From NCBI GenBank assembly GCA_026129545.1, contig JAHCHX010000001.1, forward strand, positions 2,603,501-2,667,500: a DNA stretch of 64,000 nucleotides, in the 5' to 3' direction. The position numbers were made by a program, and so were the translations under genes. This stretch comes from Saprospiraceae bacterium. GTDB taxonomy: Bacteria > Bacteroidota > Bacteroidia > Chitinophagales > Saprospiraceae. Under the pieces are notes generated by a model, which saw only the letters and a list, made by a program, of their open reading frames with translations, had not been told where the DNA came from and ran no database searches. Below, in pieces: positions 27,781 to 37,993 of the stretch. Within the stretch, counting starts at the first letter, position 1. Each line of letters opens with the position of its first letter.

Positions 27781-28869
27781 TTATTTTGTAAAAAATGGCG
27801 CGTCGAACCTGTCGAGCAAACGCTCGTCCGAGAAGCCGCTTCGATTGGTAAAAACCGCACTACCCAACCCGGATTCGGGGTAAACCCTGAGTTCGCAATA
27901 AAACCCTCCCCCCCCGCCTGCATGGCAGGAGTAGGGTTGTCCATACAGCCCCCCCTTATACCAACCCAAGCTCATGCCCGAGCCTTTTCCGTTGTTCAGT
28001 TCGTTTTCTTGCCACATCATTTGTTTGCTTTGCTGCGACAACAACCCTCCATCGGGTTTCAACAAACTTTGAGCAAAAGAGATAAACCCGCTCGGCATTC
28101 CAATAAGCCCTCCATAAGCCGCTCCGTTGAGGTAGATGGAGCGAAAGCTTTTCCAGCCATCTGTTTTTTCGCCCATGAATTGCTTTTTGTCCAGCAAAAA
28201 ACCGAGCAAGAAGTTGCCAAAACTGAAGGCTTTTTGATAGCCAGTAGCTACTTTCCAGTGGCTTTGACAGGCAAAACCGAGATGTTTTGAAAGGCCAAGC
28301 GGGAGCAGTATGTTTTGCTCCACATATTGTTGGTAGGGGATGCCCGACACTTGTTCGATGAGCCAGCCCAACACGATGTATCCGAGGTTGGTGTAGGCAA
28401 ATTTCTCGTTGGGCGCGAACCGGGTTTGGGGGTGTTTTTGGAGCACGGCCTTGAAAAATCCGCGCTCGTCGAACCCGGCGTGCTCTTCCGCTCGATGTAT
28501 CCAACCGATGGGCAGGGGATTGGGCAAACCAGCGCTGTGTGCCAGCAAGTGGCGCACGAGGATTGAATTGCCATAGACAAAATCGGGCAGATGGTTTTTC
28601 ACGGGGGCATCCAAATGCAGTTTGCCCCGTTCGACCAATTGCATCACTGCCGTCGCCGTGAAGGTTTTCGTCATGGAGTATCCGTAAAAAACCGTTTGCG
28701 CATTTACGGGTGTTCCGTTTTTTACATTGGCCTTGCCACCGGTAAACTCATGCAGGAGGCGGTCTGCGTCAAAAAAGGCGTAATAGATGCCCGGAGTTCG
28801 GCGGGTATCCAATTGTTGTTGCAAAAGGGCATTGACTTGCGCGGAGGCACTGTTGATAGGCATTTTCAT
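27781..28869 (-). CDS. Beta-lactamase-family serine hydrolase
   Basis: The 362-residue protein of the class C beta-lactamase/penicillin-binding fold has the nucleophile SxxK as SMTK near residue 65, the YxN motif as YTN near 158, and an HxG-type third motif as CHAGGGGGFYCELRVYPE near 318. No signal peptide is visible, so it may act in the cytoplasm or be exported by other means. The family cleaves esters, amides or D-amino-acid peptides; the natural substrate is unknown. The gene stands alone, and upstream lies a gene-poor island with repeats. Confidence 0.85.
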   Translation of the reverse strand: MKMPINSASAQVNALLQQQLDTRRTPGIYYAFFDADRLLHEFTGGKANVKNGTPVNAQTVFYGYSMTKTFTATAVMQLVERGKLHLDAPVKNHLPDFVYGNSILVRHLLAHSAGLPNPLPIGWIHRAEEHAGFDERGFFKAVLQKHPQTRFAPNEKFAYTNLGYIVLGWLIEQVSGIPYQQYVEQNILLPLGLSKHLGFACQSHWKVATGYQKAFSFGNFLLGFLLDKKQFMGEKTDGWKSFRSIYLNGAAYGGLIGMPSGFISFAQSLLKPDGGLLSQQSKQMMWQENELNNGKGSGMSLGWYKGGLYGQPYSCHAGGGGGFYCELRVYPESGLGSAVFTNRSGFSDERLLDRFDAPFFTK

Positions 28870-29061
28870 GGCATTTTTACAATGAACTATAATTGGGTTC
28901 CAAAAGCCTCTATCTGCGCATCTTGCAAGGTGTGCGAAACAAGGCTCCTCTTGGACGTGGGCAAACCTTTAATGGTCGCAACCTCAAATTCGCATAGTTT
29001 CTAAAAAAATCGCCATGAATAGGTGCTTGAAAGTTTCAACCCGTGATTCGCGTTGCTTTTG
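28870..29061. other. Non-coding upstream region of the serine hydrolase
   Basis: I see no gene in these bases. They precede the third 105-bp repeat. Confidence 0.4.
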
Positions 29062-29166
29062 TATACTTCTCGCCGTTAGGCTTTGGGCATATCTGCAATC
29101 GCAATCTGTTCAAAATCAAGAACATCAATCATGTTCATCTAACAAATCCTAGCGAATCAAGGTATA
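29062..29166 (+). repeat. 105-bp interspersed repeat, copy C
   Basis: It has the same ends and exact length as copies A (12127) and B (18887), and the same orientation on the plus strand. The inner hairpin GAACATCAATCATGTTC is intact. Confidence 0.85.
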
Positions 29167-29221
29167 ATTCAAAGACACTTTACCATCTCAAGCGGACTTT
29201 GTCATAAAAAGCCCCTTCAAA

Positions 29222-29506
29222 TTGCAAAAATTCAGGCAAGCCAAGGTCGCCATTACCGTTTTTGGTAGTTCTTTTGAATTTGACCCTGAACGGCTTTGTT
29301 GCATGAATCCCCTCGCGAAGCCGGCTTCGCGAGGGGATTCATGCAACAAAGCCCTAGATCAGCTTAAGATAAACTGGGTTGAGCTAAGGTCAAGCAATGG
29401 TTATCAAAGATTCACGCTTGTTTTAGAAAACTTAGGCATACCGTTTAGACCATTTAATAGGAATTTGGACCGCGAACTTGAAATCATTTTGAACGAAATC
29501 CTATAA
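29222..29506 (+). pseudogene. AT-rich frame interrupted by a palindrome
   Basis: An open frame of 94 codons runs through, but its middle (LCCMNPLAKPASRGDSCNKA) is translated from the 62-bp palindrome at 29292-29353. The flanking halves (VAITVFGSSFEFDPE and WVELRSSNGYQRFTLVLENL) look like a small, low-GC protein that I cannot name. It may be a former gene hit by a mobile-element end, or chance. Confidence 0.3.
29292..29353. repeat. 62-bp perfect palindrome (fused insertion-sequence ends?)
   Basis: The two 31-base halves are exact reverse complements with no loop: GGCTTTGTTGCATGAATCCC starts the left half and the centre is GCGAAGCCGGCTTCGC. The outer 18 bases closely resemble, from memory, the terminal repeat of IS903-type (IS5-family) elements. 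No clear target duplication is seen. Confidence 0.85.
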
Positions 29507-29528
29507 TATCGCCTTACAAGAGGAGGCC

Positions 29529-31895
29529 TCACCGCGCATACGCCTCCAGCCACTTGCACTCCTTCACCACTGCGTTGTAAAATTTTGTGTTTGAGTATCT
29601 TGTGATGAGTAGATTGTAATAGTACATATACTCGGCAGGCAAGACGGGTATGAGCTGGCTGCCGGGGCGATAGGTACATTCGGGGGTGCAGAACCATTGT
29701 TTTTGCCGACATCGGGCAGCCATGTAGGCGGCGCGGGCGGCCACTTCCGCGTTGGGGGCGACGCGCAGGGTTTTTTCAAAATAAAATAGGGCGCGGCCCA
29801 CATCCGTGTTTTCGCGGTTGCCTTTGGGCGAGTTGCGCAGGGGAAACACTGGCCCTTGCGCCAGTCGCAGCTGGTTGTAGCCGCTGCGGTAAAAATCCAT
29901 CACTTCCCACTCGTAGCCGAAGTACGACATATTGTAGTAGCCCAGCCCCAACAGGTAATAGTATCGGGCTGCCATGGGGTCGCGTTCGGCCTCGGCGGCT
30001 TTTGCCAAAAATTCAAATTCAAGGATTTTTTCGGCCACCTGTCTGCGTGTCAGCAGCATGGTATCAGCCACGTCGCGGTGGATGCGCTCGCCCACTTTCT
30101 CGCGGAAGGGGCTGAATTTGGGCAGGCGGACTTCTTCGGTTGGCTTTATTTTTCGCAGGGTGGACAAAGCGGCTTCTGGCTCGCCGATGCTTAGCAGATA
30201 CGCGCCTTTCAATTCGAGCAGCTCTGCCCGGATACGGTCGGGGTTGGTGTCCATCATCATGGTTTGGATGAGCAGCACCGAATTGCTCGACTCGGCCAGT
30301 CTCAGGAGGTCGTCCACTATGTCGAGGTCAGGATTGTAGCGCAGGGCCTTGGGGGGGTAAGCCGCAAGGATGGCTTTGCCGGGTTGGTTTTGGGAGGCAT
30401 AGTGTTGTGAGAGCCAGTCTTGCAAAAAGGGTTCGAAGTGCGCGTGTTCCCTGAACACTTTTCGGTCTCTGATTCGGTAGGCGACGCTGTCGGCCTTTCC
30501 TTCGGCAATGGTGTCGAGGTTGACCACATCAAGCAGGCAACGCCATATTTCGAGTTGACGGCTGAGGTTTTTGTCGGTTTTTTTGGCTTTGCCAAGGTCT
30601 TTTTCCAAGCGTTTCCAAGTCGCGCCTGCCGCGTAGCGGTCGCCTGCCAAGAGTTCGAGGTAGCCCTCGACGGCTCGCCATAGCGGGAGGTTTTCCGCCT
30701 TTTTTTCGCGGACGACTGTTCGGACAAATCGCTGCAAATCGAGCAGCAGTTTGTCAGCGTTTTGTCGCTTGATGTCGCCAATGGCTTGGCCGTGTTTTTT
30801 GTCGGTGACGGGAGTGCGCAGGTATATTTTTTCCAGTTCCTGCAAATTGCTCACGAGGATGATTTCCAGCTGTTTGCTCTGCGGGTCTAATTGGTAAATC
30901 TGCGGCAGGTCGTCTATTGCCAACGACCGCGAGCGGCTGGCCCGCATGGCGTAGAGGGTAGCCCGTTCTTTGTCGTTTTGGCAAAGCCGCAGCGCCTGTT
31001 CCCAATCTTGGTCGTCGCGGATGGCCAAGCTTCGCCAAGCCTGCACCCGTTTGGATGGGCAATGCCGAAACACCAGCGAGTAGCGGTAGGCGGCCTCTGG
31101 GTATTGCCCTAATTTTTGTTTGGCGCCAGCCAAATGCCCGACGATCCAATAATAGATGATGCTGGGCTTTTTCAGGTCAATTTTGGGAATGAGGAAGTTG
31201 TAGAGGTATTCCACATAAGTCCAGTCGCGGGCGTAGTGGGCCAATCGGATTATCTGGTATGCATAGCGCAGGCGGATGAAGTTGGAAGCGGTTTGCTCGA
31301 AGCGCCCCATCCCCTCGTTTATCAGCGTGTGCATCGTTTTTGGGTCGCGTTCGGGGAGCGTCCAGCCGTCGCCTTGCGCGATGACGTAAGGCTCGCATTT
31401 TTTGGCGTACATGAGATAATCAATCACTTCGGTGCAGCCGTTGATGGCGAGCATTTCGGCGAACGTGTTGCCTGCCATCGTGTAGGGCAATGCGATGCCT
31501 TTTTTGGGGTCGAGCGCCGCGTTGCGCAGCCGCACGAGCTCGTCAAAGTTGGATTCGTACACCACCATTTCCACGTCGGCATATTCCGGTTGGCCACAGA
31601 ATCGCTCTATCCATTCTCGCACGTTTTCGTCGCGTTGGATGTCTCTGTTGAAATATACTTGTTGGTAATAGTCGTCCCAGCGCAAAAAGAAGGGGGCGTA
31701 AGCGGCATTTGCGTTGATGATTTCGGGGTATAAAAATGAGTAGCCATAAAAGGGCTTGGCATCGGGGTTGCAATTCTGGACGGGGGTGGCAGCCTGTTCG
31801 CCGTGTGGGTGGAAAGAGGCAAAAAGCAAGACGGACAGGCCGAGCGCAAGGCACGCGGCTATTTGTTTGTGGCTGGGAATTGTACCAGTTGGCAT
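29529..31895 (-). CDS. Large TPR-like protein of unknown function
   Basis: The 788-residue protein starts at the ATG at 31895 (MPTGTIPSHKQIAACLALGL). This gives a signal-type N-terminus; the longer frame upstream is Arg/Pro-rich and is the antisense-like shadow of the next gene. After the signal comes a conserved-looking block (GYSFLYPEIINANAAYAPFF, then DDYYQQVYFNRDIQRDENV) and then helical repeats of TPR-like make-up through the rest, ending CTPECTYRPGSQLIPVLPAE. The start overlaps the end of the upstream lipoprotein gene by 37 bases, so the two are probably translationally coupled. The role is unknown; it is likely a periplasmic or surface partner of that lipoprotein. Confidence 0.75.
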   Translation of the reverse strand: MPTGTIPSHKQIAACLALGLSVLLFASFHPHGEQAATPVQNCNPDAKPFYGYSFLYPEIINANAAYAPFFLRWDDYYQQVYFNRDIQRDENVREWIERFCGQPEYADVEMVVYESNFDELVRLRNAALDPKKGIALPYTMAGNTFAEMLAINGCTEVIDYLMYAKKCEPYVIAQGDGWTLPERDPKTMHTLINEGMGRFEQTASNFIRLRYAYQIIRLAHYARDWTYVEYLYNFLIPKIDLKKPSIIYYWIVGHLAGAKQKLGQYPEAAYRYSLVFRHCPSKRVQAWRSLAIRDDQDWEQALRLCQNDKERATLYAMRASRSRSLAIDDLPQIYQLDPQSKQLEIILVSNLQELEKIYLRTPVTDKKHGQAIGDIKRQNADKLLLDLQRFVRTVVREKKAENLPLWRAVEGYLELLAGDRYAAGATWKRLEKDLGKAKKTDKNLSRQLEIWRCLLDVVNLDTIAEGKADSVAYRIRDRKVFREHAHFEPFLQDWLSQHYASQNQPGKAILAAYPPKALRYNPDLDIVDDLLRLAESSNSVLLIQTMMMDTNPDRIRAELLELKGAYLLSIGEPEAALSTLRKIKPTEEVRLPKFSPFREKVGERIHRDVADTMLLTRRQVAEKILEFEFLAKAAEAERDPMAARYYYLLGLGYYNMSYFGYEWEVMDFYRSGYNQLRLAQGPVFPLRNSPKGNRENTDVGRALFYFEKTLRVAPNAEVAARAAYMAARCRQKQWFCTPECTYRPGSQLIPVLPAEYMYYYNLLITRYSNTKFYNAVVKECKWLEAYAR

Positions 31896-33019
31896 ACGCT
31901 GTCGAGCAGTTGAACCGGGTAGCGGCGCACCGTTGTGGTGTCCAAGTGAAAAAACGCGAGCGTCGCGTCGTTCGCCAAATGGGCGGTGGCTGCCAGTCGG
32001 GCGGCTTCGCGGAGCGTGTCGGGTGCCATCGCTTCCACGCGCAGCAGGTCGCCCGGGCGAAGATAGTGACCTGACAGGAATGTGCCTTTTTGAATGTGGA
32101 AGAGGGGGGCGGTCGGGTGCGTCCCGCCGAATGTTTCTGGCCTGCTCGGCCGGAAGCGGCTGGTGTCGCTCAGCGCCTGTTCGGGGGCTTCGGGGATGAT
32201 TTTCCACAATTCGCCGTCGCGGTAGATAAGCGCCCACGAGAAGATGGGCAGGGCTAAGTCAAGTGGCAAAGGGTATTTTTTGGGTGCTCCCACGAGGTAT
32301 TTTCTGACATCCTCCGAGCGAAAAATGGAGTTGGCCGCGTTCGCGTGCTCGATATTGCCTGTGTTGTAAAACATCAACATTCCGCGTTCGACGGGCGGCA
32401 CGCCTGTTTTTTGTGGGAACTTGTACTGGTGCAGGCGTATGGTGGCGCTCAGGCGAACGTGGCTTGGCAGGTGTTTTTTTATTTTTTCCAAAAATTGAAA
32501 AAACGCATCGCGGGTGGAGGGTGTCCAGTCGCAGTCGAACTGAATTTCGCGTGTTTTGCTTTCCGGCTGCCCCACAAAAAAGGGGTGGCGCGAAAGGTTG
32601 GTTTGCGGCATGATGCCTTCCGCTTCCGGCGCGACGAGCGCCGATGCCACCTTGCGGGCCAACCACTCGTTTTTCTCTTCCTCGATGTTTTTGAACACCT
32701 CATTGACAATGAAAACGGTGGGCACCACTTCAAACCGAGCGAGGCCGGCGGTGTCCGCAATGTCGAGCAGGGAGTAGGGTTGGATGGCCCCCGATGCAGG
32801 GGCGCGCCCGATGTCCAATACCTTGACGTAGAGTTTTTGGCACCTCAAAGAGTCGAGGCAGGCAAGCTCGGCGGACGAGAGGGACAGGACGGTTTTCCAA
32901 TGATAAAACGCGGGGGTGACGACGCGGCGCACGTCGTTCTTTCCACAACTGGCTGCCAGCCATGCGCTGACGAGGGCGGGGAGCAATAGGTGGCGGCTAA
33001 AATTTTTCTGACACCACAT
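31859..33019 (-). CDS. Uncharacterised lipoprotein, TIM-barrel-like
   Basis: The 386-residue protein starts at the ATG at 33019, which leads into a lipoprotein signal ending LAASC; a TTG at 33034 is less likely. The middle (FDCDWTPSTRDAFFQFLEKI, LSATIRLHQYKFPQ, PPVERGMLMFYNTGNIEH, PLPLDLALPIFSWALIYRDG) has the strand-helix rhythm of a glycosidase-like barrel, with Asp/Glu at strand ends, but I cannot match it to a defined family (DUF3142 is a possible relative). It overlaps the NlpC/P60 gene upstream by 23 bases and the TPR-like gene downstream by 37 bases, forming a tightly coupled trio. Confidence 0.7.
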   Translation of the reverse strand: MWCQKNFSRHLLLPALVSAWLAASCGKNDVRRVVTPAFYHWKTVLSLSSAELACLDSLRCQKLYVKVLDIGRAPASGAIQPYSLLDIADTAGLARFEVVPTVFIVNEVFKNIEEEKNEWLARKVASALVAPEAEGIMPQTNLSRHPFFVGQPESKTREIQFDCDWTPSTRDAFFQFLEKIKKHLPSHVRLSATIRLHQYKFPQKTGVPPVERGMLMFYNTGNIEHANAANSIFRSEDVRKYLVGAPKKYPLPLDLALPIFSWALIYRDGELWKIIPEAPEQALSDTSRFRPSRPETFGGTHPTAPLFHIQKGTFLSGHYLRPGDLLRVEAMAPDTLREAARLAATAHLANDATLAFFHLDTTTVRRYPVQLLDSVCQLVQFPATNK

Positions 33020-33542
33020 CGCGCACGGAGTCAATGTATTGTTTCCAATAGGTGCTGTTCAGCACGTCTTCTTCGATGACGCCCCGCGAGGTGGTGCTGT
33101 GTATGACGACGAGGTCTTTGCCGTTGTTCGACTTTACGAGCGAGACGTGAAAAATCGGTTCGTTGGCGCTTCGGCGGAAGAAGATGAGGTCGCCGGGCTG
33201 CGCTCGTCTGATGTCTTTTTCCACGCCCTGTTTGACCTGTTCGCGTGCGGCGGGCGAGAGGGAGATGTCGAAATGTTGGAACACATAACTGGTGAAACCC
33301 GAGCAATCGAAACCCGTCTCGGGCTTTTTGCCGGCGGGGGTATATTTTGAGCCTTTGAATCCGGCGGCATAGCTCACTATTTCCTTGCGAAACGTGGACT
33401 CGCGGGTGGTGGAGGGTTTGGAAGGGGGGGGGGCGGTGCTTTCGGTTTTTTGGAAAATTTTGCAATGACTGACGGCTACGGACAGGCAAAGCACGATGAG
33501 CCAGTGGGTGGTGGTGCCGATTTTTGTCAGGGAAATTTTCAT
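32997..33542 (-). CDS. NlpC/P60-family cell-wall peptidase lipoprotein
   Basis: The 181-residue C40 peptidase has a lipoprotein signal (WLIVLCLSVAVSHC) and a catalytic domain with the Cys in TGFDCSGFTSYVFQHF, the first His in IFHVSLV and a second His in VVIHSTTS; QPGDLIFFRR is the usual strand between them. Such enzymes cut the peptide stems of peptidoglycan (for example D-Glu to meso-Dap bonds). It is the first gene of a three-gene unit whose members overlap, which suggests that the two unknown proteins downstream act with it at the envelope. Confidence 0.9.
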   Translation of the reverse strand: MKISLTKIGTTTHWLIVLCLSVAVSHCKIFQKTESTAPPPSKPSTTRESTFRKEIVSYAAGFKGSKYTPAGKKPETGFDCSGFTSYVFQHFDISLSPAAREQVKQGVEKDIRRAQPGDLIFFRRSANEPIFHVSLVKSNNGKDLVVIHSTTSRGVIEEDVLNSTYWKQYIDSVRDVVSEKF

Positions 33543-33641
33543 GCGGGAGAATTTTTGCGAAAATGAAACGAAAGGCTGGGCGCTGATGCTTGTGCCGCGG
33601 TGGGGGATTATGATTTATTTCACGGTTGGTTCTGCAAAAAA

Positions 33642-33676
33642 ACGAGCTGTGACGAGGTTTTCTGGTCACAGCTCGT
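33642..33676 (-). terminator. Rho-independent terminator of eno
   Basis: Perfect 12-bp arms (ACGAGCTGTGAC and GTCACAGCTCGT) enclose an 11-base loop; on the minus strand the stem is followed by seven T. It sits 18 bases past the eno stop codon. Confidence 0.85.
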
Positions 33677-33694
33677 AAAAATGCCATGTTCCTG

Positions 33695-35074
<1,380 letters not shown>

Positions 35075-35099
35075 TCAAAAAAAGGACGGGGAGCGTGCG

Positions 35100-36143
35100 T
35101 CATTTTTTTCGCACCCTCACTTGGTAGGCTTCTTTGGGGTTCGATTCCAGCAATTGCTCAAAATCCCGCTCGCCGAATCCTTGTTTGCGCAGCGTTGGCA
35201 AGAGCAGGTCGAAAATAAGGGTGTGGGGTGTGTAAGGGCCGCCGCCCGGTTCGCCGTGGGTGTACCAGCCGGCATCGTGCGCGATAAGGGTGCGATGGAG
35301 CAGGCCATTGCTTTTTAAGCGCTGCAACCATTGCACATAACGGTTGAATTCGGTGGAGTCGCCCCCGTGCGTATCGGGATGCACCCAGCCCAGCCCATCG
35401 AGAGAGACCCAAGCGCCGCGTCGGGCCATTTCGGTGAGCGACGTTGAGGGGCTGCCCTGCGCGTGTGTCCAAACAAAAGCGTCGGGCGCTACTCCTTCGG
35501 CGGCAAGGATGTCCAATTGTTGTTGGGCCAACTGCGTGTTGGCGCCTGTGTGCCCCACGATGGTCAATCCGGTGCGCAAGTGAGCCAGCGCCGCCGCTCG
35601 CACTATTTTGGCATCTATCTCTGAAAGCGTTGAGTCTCCATCCACGCCAATTTTGATGAAACCCGGTCGAATACCCGTGCCCTCTATGCCTTTTTCAAAT
35701 TCCTCCACCCATCGTTGGGCTATTGCTTGCGGGGTTTCCTTGAAAGCGGAGGCCGGAACGTGCTGGTCGTTGCGAGCGCCATAGTAACCCGTGTTGGTCA
35801 GAATGTGCAGCCCACTTGCTTCCGACAGGCGACGCAACAACAAAGGGTCGCGCCCCAAATAGTTGGGCGTACATTCCAAAAAACTTCGCACACCGCGCGA
35901 CTTGGCTTCGAGCAAGTGGGGCAGGATGGCCGCAAAGGCAGTGTCGCGTTGCCAAGTTTCGGGATGATAGCTGCCCACCGGACTCCAATCGAGGAAAACA
36001 TGCTCGTGGATGAGGGTTGTACCCAAGGAGTCGGCAGGAATTGGGCCGAGCACCGTGTGTACGACGGGCTGGGGCGAGTGCTGTTGTTGGCAAGCGAGGG
36101 CGAGCGACCACAGGAGCATCGCGCATATTGGCAACCATTTCAT
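35100..36143 (-). CDS. Phosphotriesterase-family lipoprotein
   Basis: The 347-residue protein has a lipoprotein signal (MLLWSLALACQQQ) and a metal-dependent hydrolase barrel of the PTE/Php type. The metal motif HEHVFLDW lies near residue 46, a carboxylated-Lys candidate is in GFIKIGVDG, His ligands are in LTIVGHTGANT, the WTHAQG strand follows, and the Asp is in LIAHDAGWYTHGEP. Family members include aryldialkylphosphatases and lactonases; this one is probably a secreted lactonase-like or promiscuous hydrolase (inference). Its start overlaps the stop of the TlpA-like gene by 4 bases (ATGA), so the two are translated together. Confidence 0.85.
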   Translation of the reverse strand: MKWLPICAMLLWSLALACQQQHSPQPVVHTVLGPIPADSLGTTLIHEHVFLDWSPVGSYHPETWQRDTAFAAILPHLLEAKSRGVRSFLECTPNYLGRDPLLLRRLSEASGLHILTNTGYYGARNDQHVPASAFKETPQAIAQRWVEEFEKGIEGTGIRPGFIKIGVDGDSTLSEIDAKIVRAAALAHLRTGLTIVGHTGANTQLAQQQLDILAAEGVAPDAFVWTHAQGSPSTSLTEMARRGAWVSLDGLGWVHPDTHGGDSTEFNRYVQWLQRLKSNGLLHRTLIAHDAGWYTHGEPGGGPYTPHTLIFDLLLPTLRKQGFGERDFEQLLESNPKEAYQVRVRKK

Positions 36144-36652
36144 CGCGTCAGATTTTTGATTTGGGAAAACAATGTCTGTTCGTCGCCCGGCGCGTACTTT
36201 TTATGGTGCCAAACGAGCGTCCCATTCGCGTCGAACAAAAAAACCTGGGGAAGGCCGTTCAACCCGCCCGGCAGCACGGACTTGAACGCACGGGAATAAT
36301 CCCAATAGACAGGAAAAGGCCAGCCCTTTTCGTTCGCCATCTGTACTACCTGAGGCCAGCGTTCGGGGAAGTCAATCGAGACGGCGAGCAGGCGGAAATC
36401 GGCCTCTTGCTGCCAATCCGCACAATGCTGGGCGTAGCTGGCCAATTCCATCTGACACGGGCGGCAGGTAGTGAGCCAAAAGGCTAGCACGGTAGGTTTG
36501 TCGCGTTTCAACAAATCGTTGGTGTTGACTGCCACACTGTCGGGTTGGAGCAGCGGGATGCCAAAAGGAAACTCAGCGGTGATTTGAACATTTTGCCCCG
36601 AAAGGATATTGAAACCGATGCCGCAAAGAGCAAAGAGAAGCGATAATTTCAT
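36140..36652 (-). CDS. TlpA-like thioredoxin-fold protein
   Basis: The 170-residue protein has a signal peptide (MKLSLLFALCGIGFNILSGQ) and a thioredoxin fold with the active site TTCRPCQMELASYAQ and a cis-Pro in GGLNGLPQVFLFD. The CRPC dithiol fits a periplasmic reductase for disulfides or cytochrome maturation. The gene precedes and overlaps the phosphotriesterase-like gene by 4 bases. Divergent from the sigma-factor gene, with a shared upstream region of about 190 bases. Confidence 0.85.
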   Translation of the reverse strand: MKLSLLFALCGIGFNILSGQNVQITAEFPFGIPLLQPDSVAVNTNDLLKRDKPTVLAFWLTTCRPCQMELASYAQHCADWQQEADFRLLAVSIDFPERWPQVVQMANEKGWPFPVYWDYSRAFKSVLPGGLNGLPQVFLFDANGTLVWHHKKYAPGDEQTLFSQIKNLTR

Positions 36653-36845
36653 TTGAAAAAATTTATTTGCGGCAAAGAAAACGCTCCCTCAAAGTTTGTG
36701 CGAGCAAGGCTGTGACGCAAACAAGGTTTTAACGTCCCATTAACGGTTTTAAAGAAAACCAAGTGCGTCGGCTTTGTTTTGCGGCTTTTTTCGTCTCTTT
36801 GCGGGGGTATTTTTGCTTCATTTTTTTTCATAAACACACCCGGAA

Positions 36846-37448
36846 GTGTCGTCCATCGCCGCCAAAAAGGCAAAAGATTATACGGATACAGAGCTGATTG
36901 CCTTGTACTTGCAAGGGCAAAACACAACGTATTTCACCATGCTATACCGTCGCTACGCCAACAAGGTATTTGCCAAGTGCATCTCCATGTTGGGTGACGA
37001 AGGGCTGGCACGCGATGCCACGCAAGATATTTTCATCAAAATTTTGCTCAACCTCTCAAAATTCACGGAGCAGTCATCCTTCTCCACTTGGGTCTATTCA
37101 ATCACCTACAACTATTGCATTGACCTCATTCGGAAAAAGAAAAAAATACCGCTCCTCTACACGGAAGACGTGGGCAGAATCAGCAAGGAACCCGAAGTGG
37201 AAATACCTGACAGCGTGTTGCTTGAGATGAAGCAGGAACGGCTGGCCAAAGTCCTTGACCGCCTTCCGCCGGGCGACAAGGCCATCCTGATGATGAAATA
37301 CATTGATGATTTGCAGATAAGGGAAATCGGCGACGTGTTGGGCAAGACGGAAAGCGCCATCAAAATGCAAATCATGCGAGCCAAACAAAAAGCGCAACAC
37401 ATCTACGACGAGATGTATGCCACCGACCCCATAGAGGGCACCACCTGA
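36846..37448 (+). CDS. ECF-type RNA polymerase sigma factor
   Basis: The 200-residue sigma-70-family protein has a GTG start at 36846 (the first in-frame candidate before the conserved part). Region 2 includes FTMLYRRYANKVFAKC, EGLARDATQDIFIKILLNL and SSFSTWVYSITYNYCIDLIR; region 4 has LPPGDKAILMMKYIDDLQ and REIGDVLGKTESAIKMQIMR. It is followed by a small protein gene at 37555 that could be its partner, but no clear anti-sigma feature is visible. A typical envelope-stress or regulatory role is inferred from the family. Confidence 0.9.
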   Translation: MSSIAAKKAKDYTDTELIALYLQGQNTTYFTMLYRRYANKVFAKCISMLGDEGLARDATQDIFIKILLNLSKFTEQSSFSTWVYSITYNYCIDLIRKKKKIPLLYTEDVGRISKEPEVEIPDSVLLEMKQERLAKVLDRLPPGDKAILMMKYIDDLQIREIGDVLGKTESAIKMQIMRAKQKAQHIYDEMYATDPIEGTT

Positions 37449-37554
37449 CAATCAATTTTTAAGAGCATCTTGCTCCAATACTTTTTTTGCTTATCGAAAA
37501 AATCTACAAGTTAACCGCTCACCCGGCAACGGGCGCAAAAAACTTAATCCGCTT

Positions 37555-37869
37555 ATGGCCAACAATTTCCAAGAATGGCAAGGCGACTGGGAAAATAAAG
37601 AAGAACACCAAGAAGTGCTCAACGAAATAGAGCGCAACTTGCTTCATCAGGCGCACACCCTCTCCCACTTCGGCCGAGTAATCGAACTATTCGTCCCCAA
37701 TGCCCTTCAAACGGCAGCTCACCTCATCGCCGGCGCCAAACAATCCGGCCCACACCGCCCCCCCAAAGGGCGGTATTCATCGCCCATCATACCCGAAGGC
37801 CGCCCGCCTTCGAGCGGAGGAGGAGCCAACAGCGAGCGGCTGCTTCCATCGGACAAAGAAACAATTTGA
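37555..37869 (+). CDS. Small hypothetical protein following a sigma factor
   Basis: The 104-residue product (MANNFQEWQGDWENKEEHQE) has a helical, acidic first half (NEIERNLLHQAHTLSHFGRV) and a Gly/Pro/Ser-rich tail (PIIPEGRPPSSGGGANSERL). No membrane segment or signal peptide. It lies 106 bases after the ECF sigma gene and ends just before a strong terminator, so it is likely co-transcribed with the sigma factor. I do not recognise the family. Confidence 0.6.
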   Translation: MANNFQEWQGDWENKEEHQEVLNEIERNLLHQAHTLSHFGRVIELFVPNALQTAAHLIAGAKQSGPHRPPKGRYSSPIIPEGRPPSSGGGANSERLLPSDKETI

Positions 37870-37875
37870 CGCGCT

Positions 37876-37901
37876 GCCTCTTGCGAACCATCGCAAGAGG
37901 C
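37876..37901 (+). terminator. Rho-independent terminator
   Basis: The arms GCCTCTTGCGA and TCGCAAGAGGC form a perfect 11-bp stem with a 4-base loop, followed by TCTCTTTTTG. It closes the sigma-factor unit. Confidence 0.85.
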
Positions 37902-37993
37902 CTCTCTTTTTGTCGAAAACAAAATTGAAAGCAAAACACCGCTGAACTGTCATGTTCGGCTTTCTTTTCACAATCTTCCTTTCCTGCCATTGT

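Noticed and set aside
31896..32237. 114-residue N-terminal extension of the TPR-like protein
   Set aside because: It is Arg/Pro-rich and overlaps the preceding lipoprotein gene in another frame; the ATG at 31895 gives a signal-type start.
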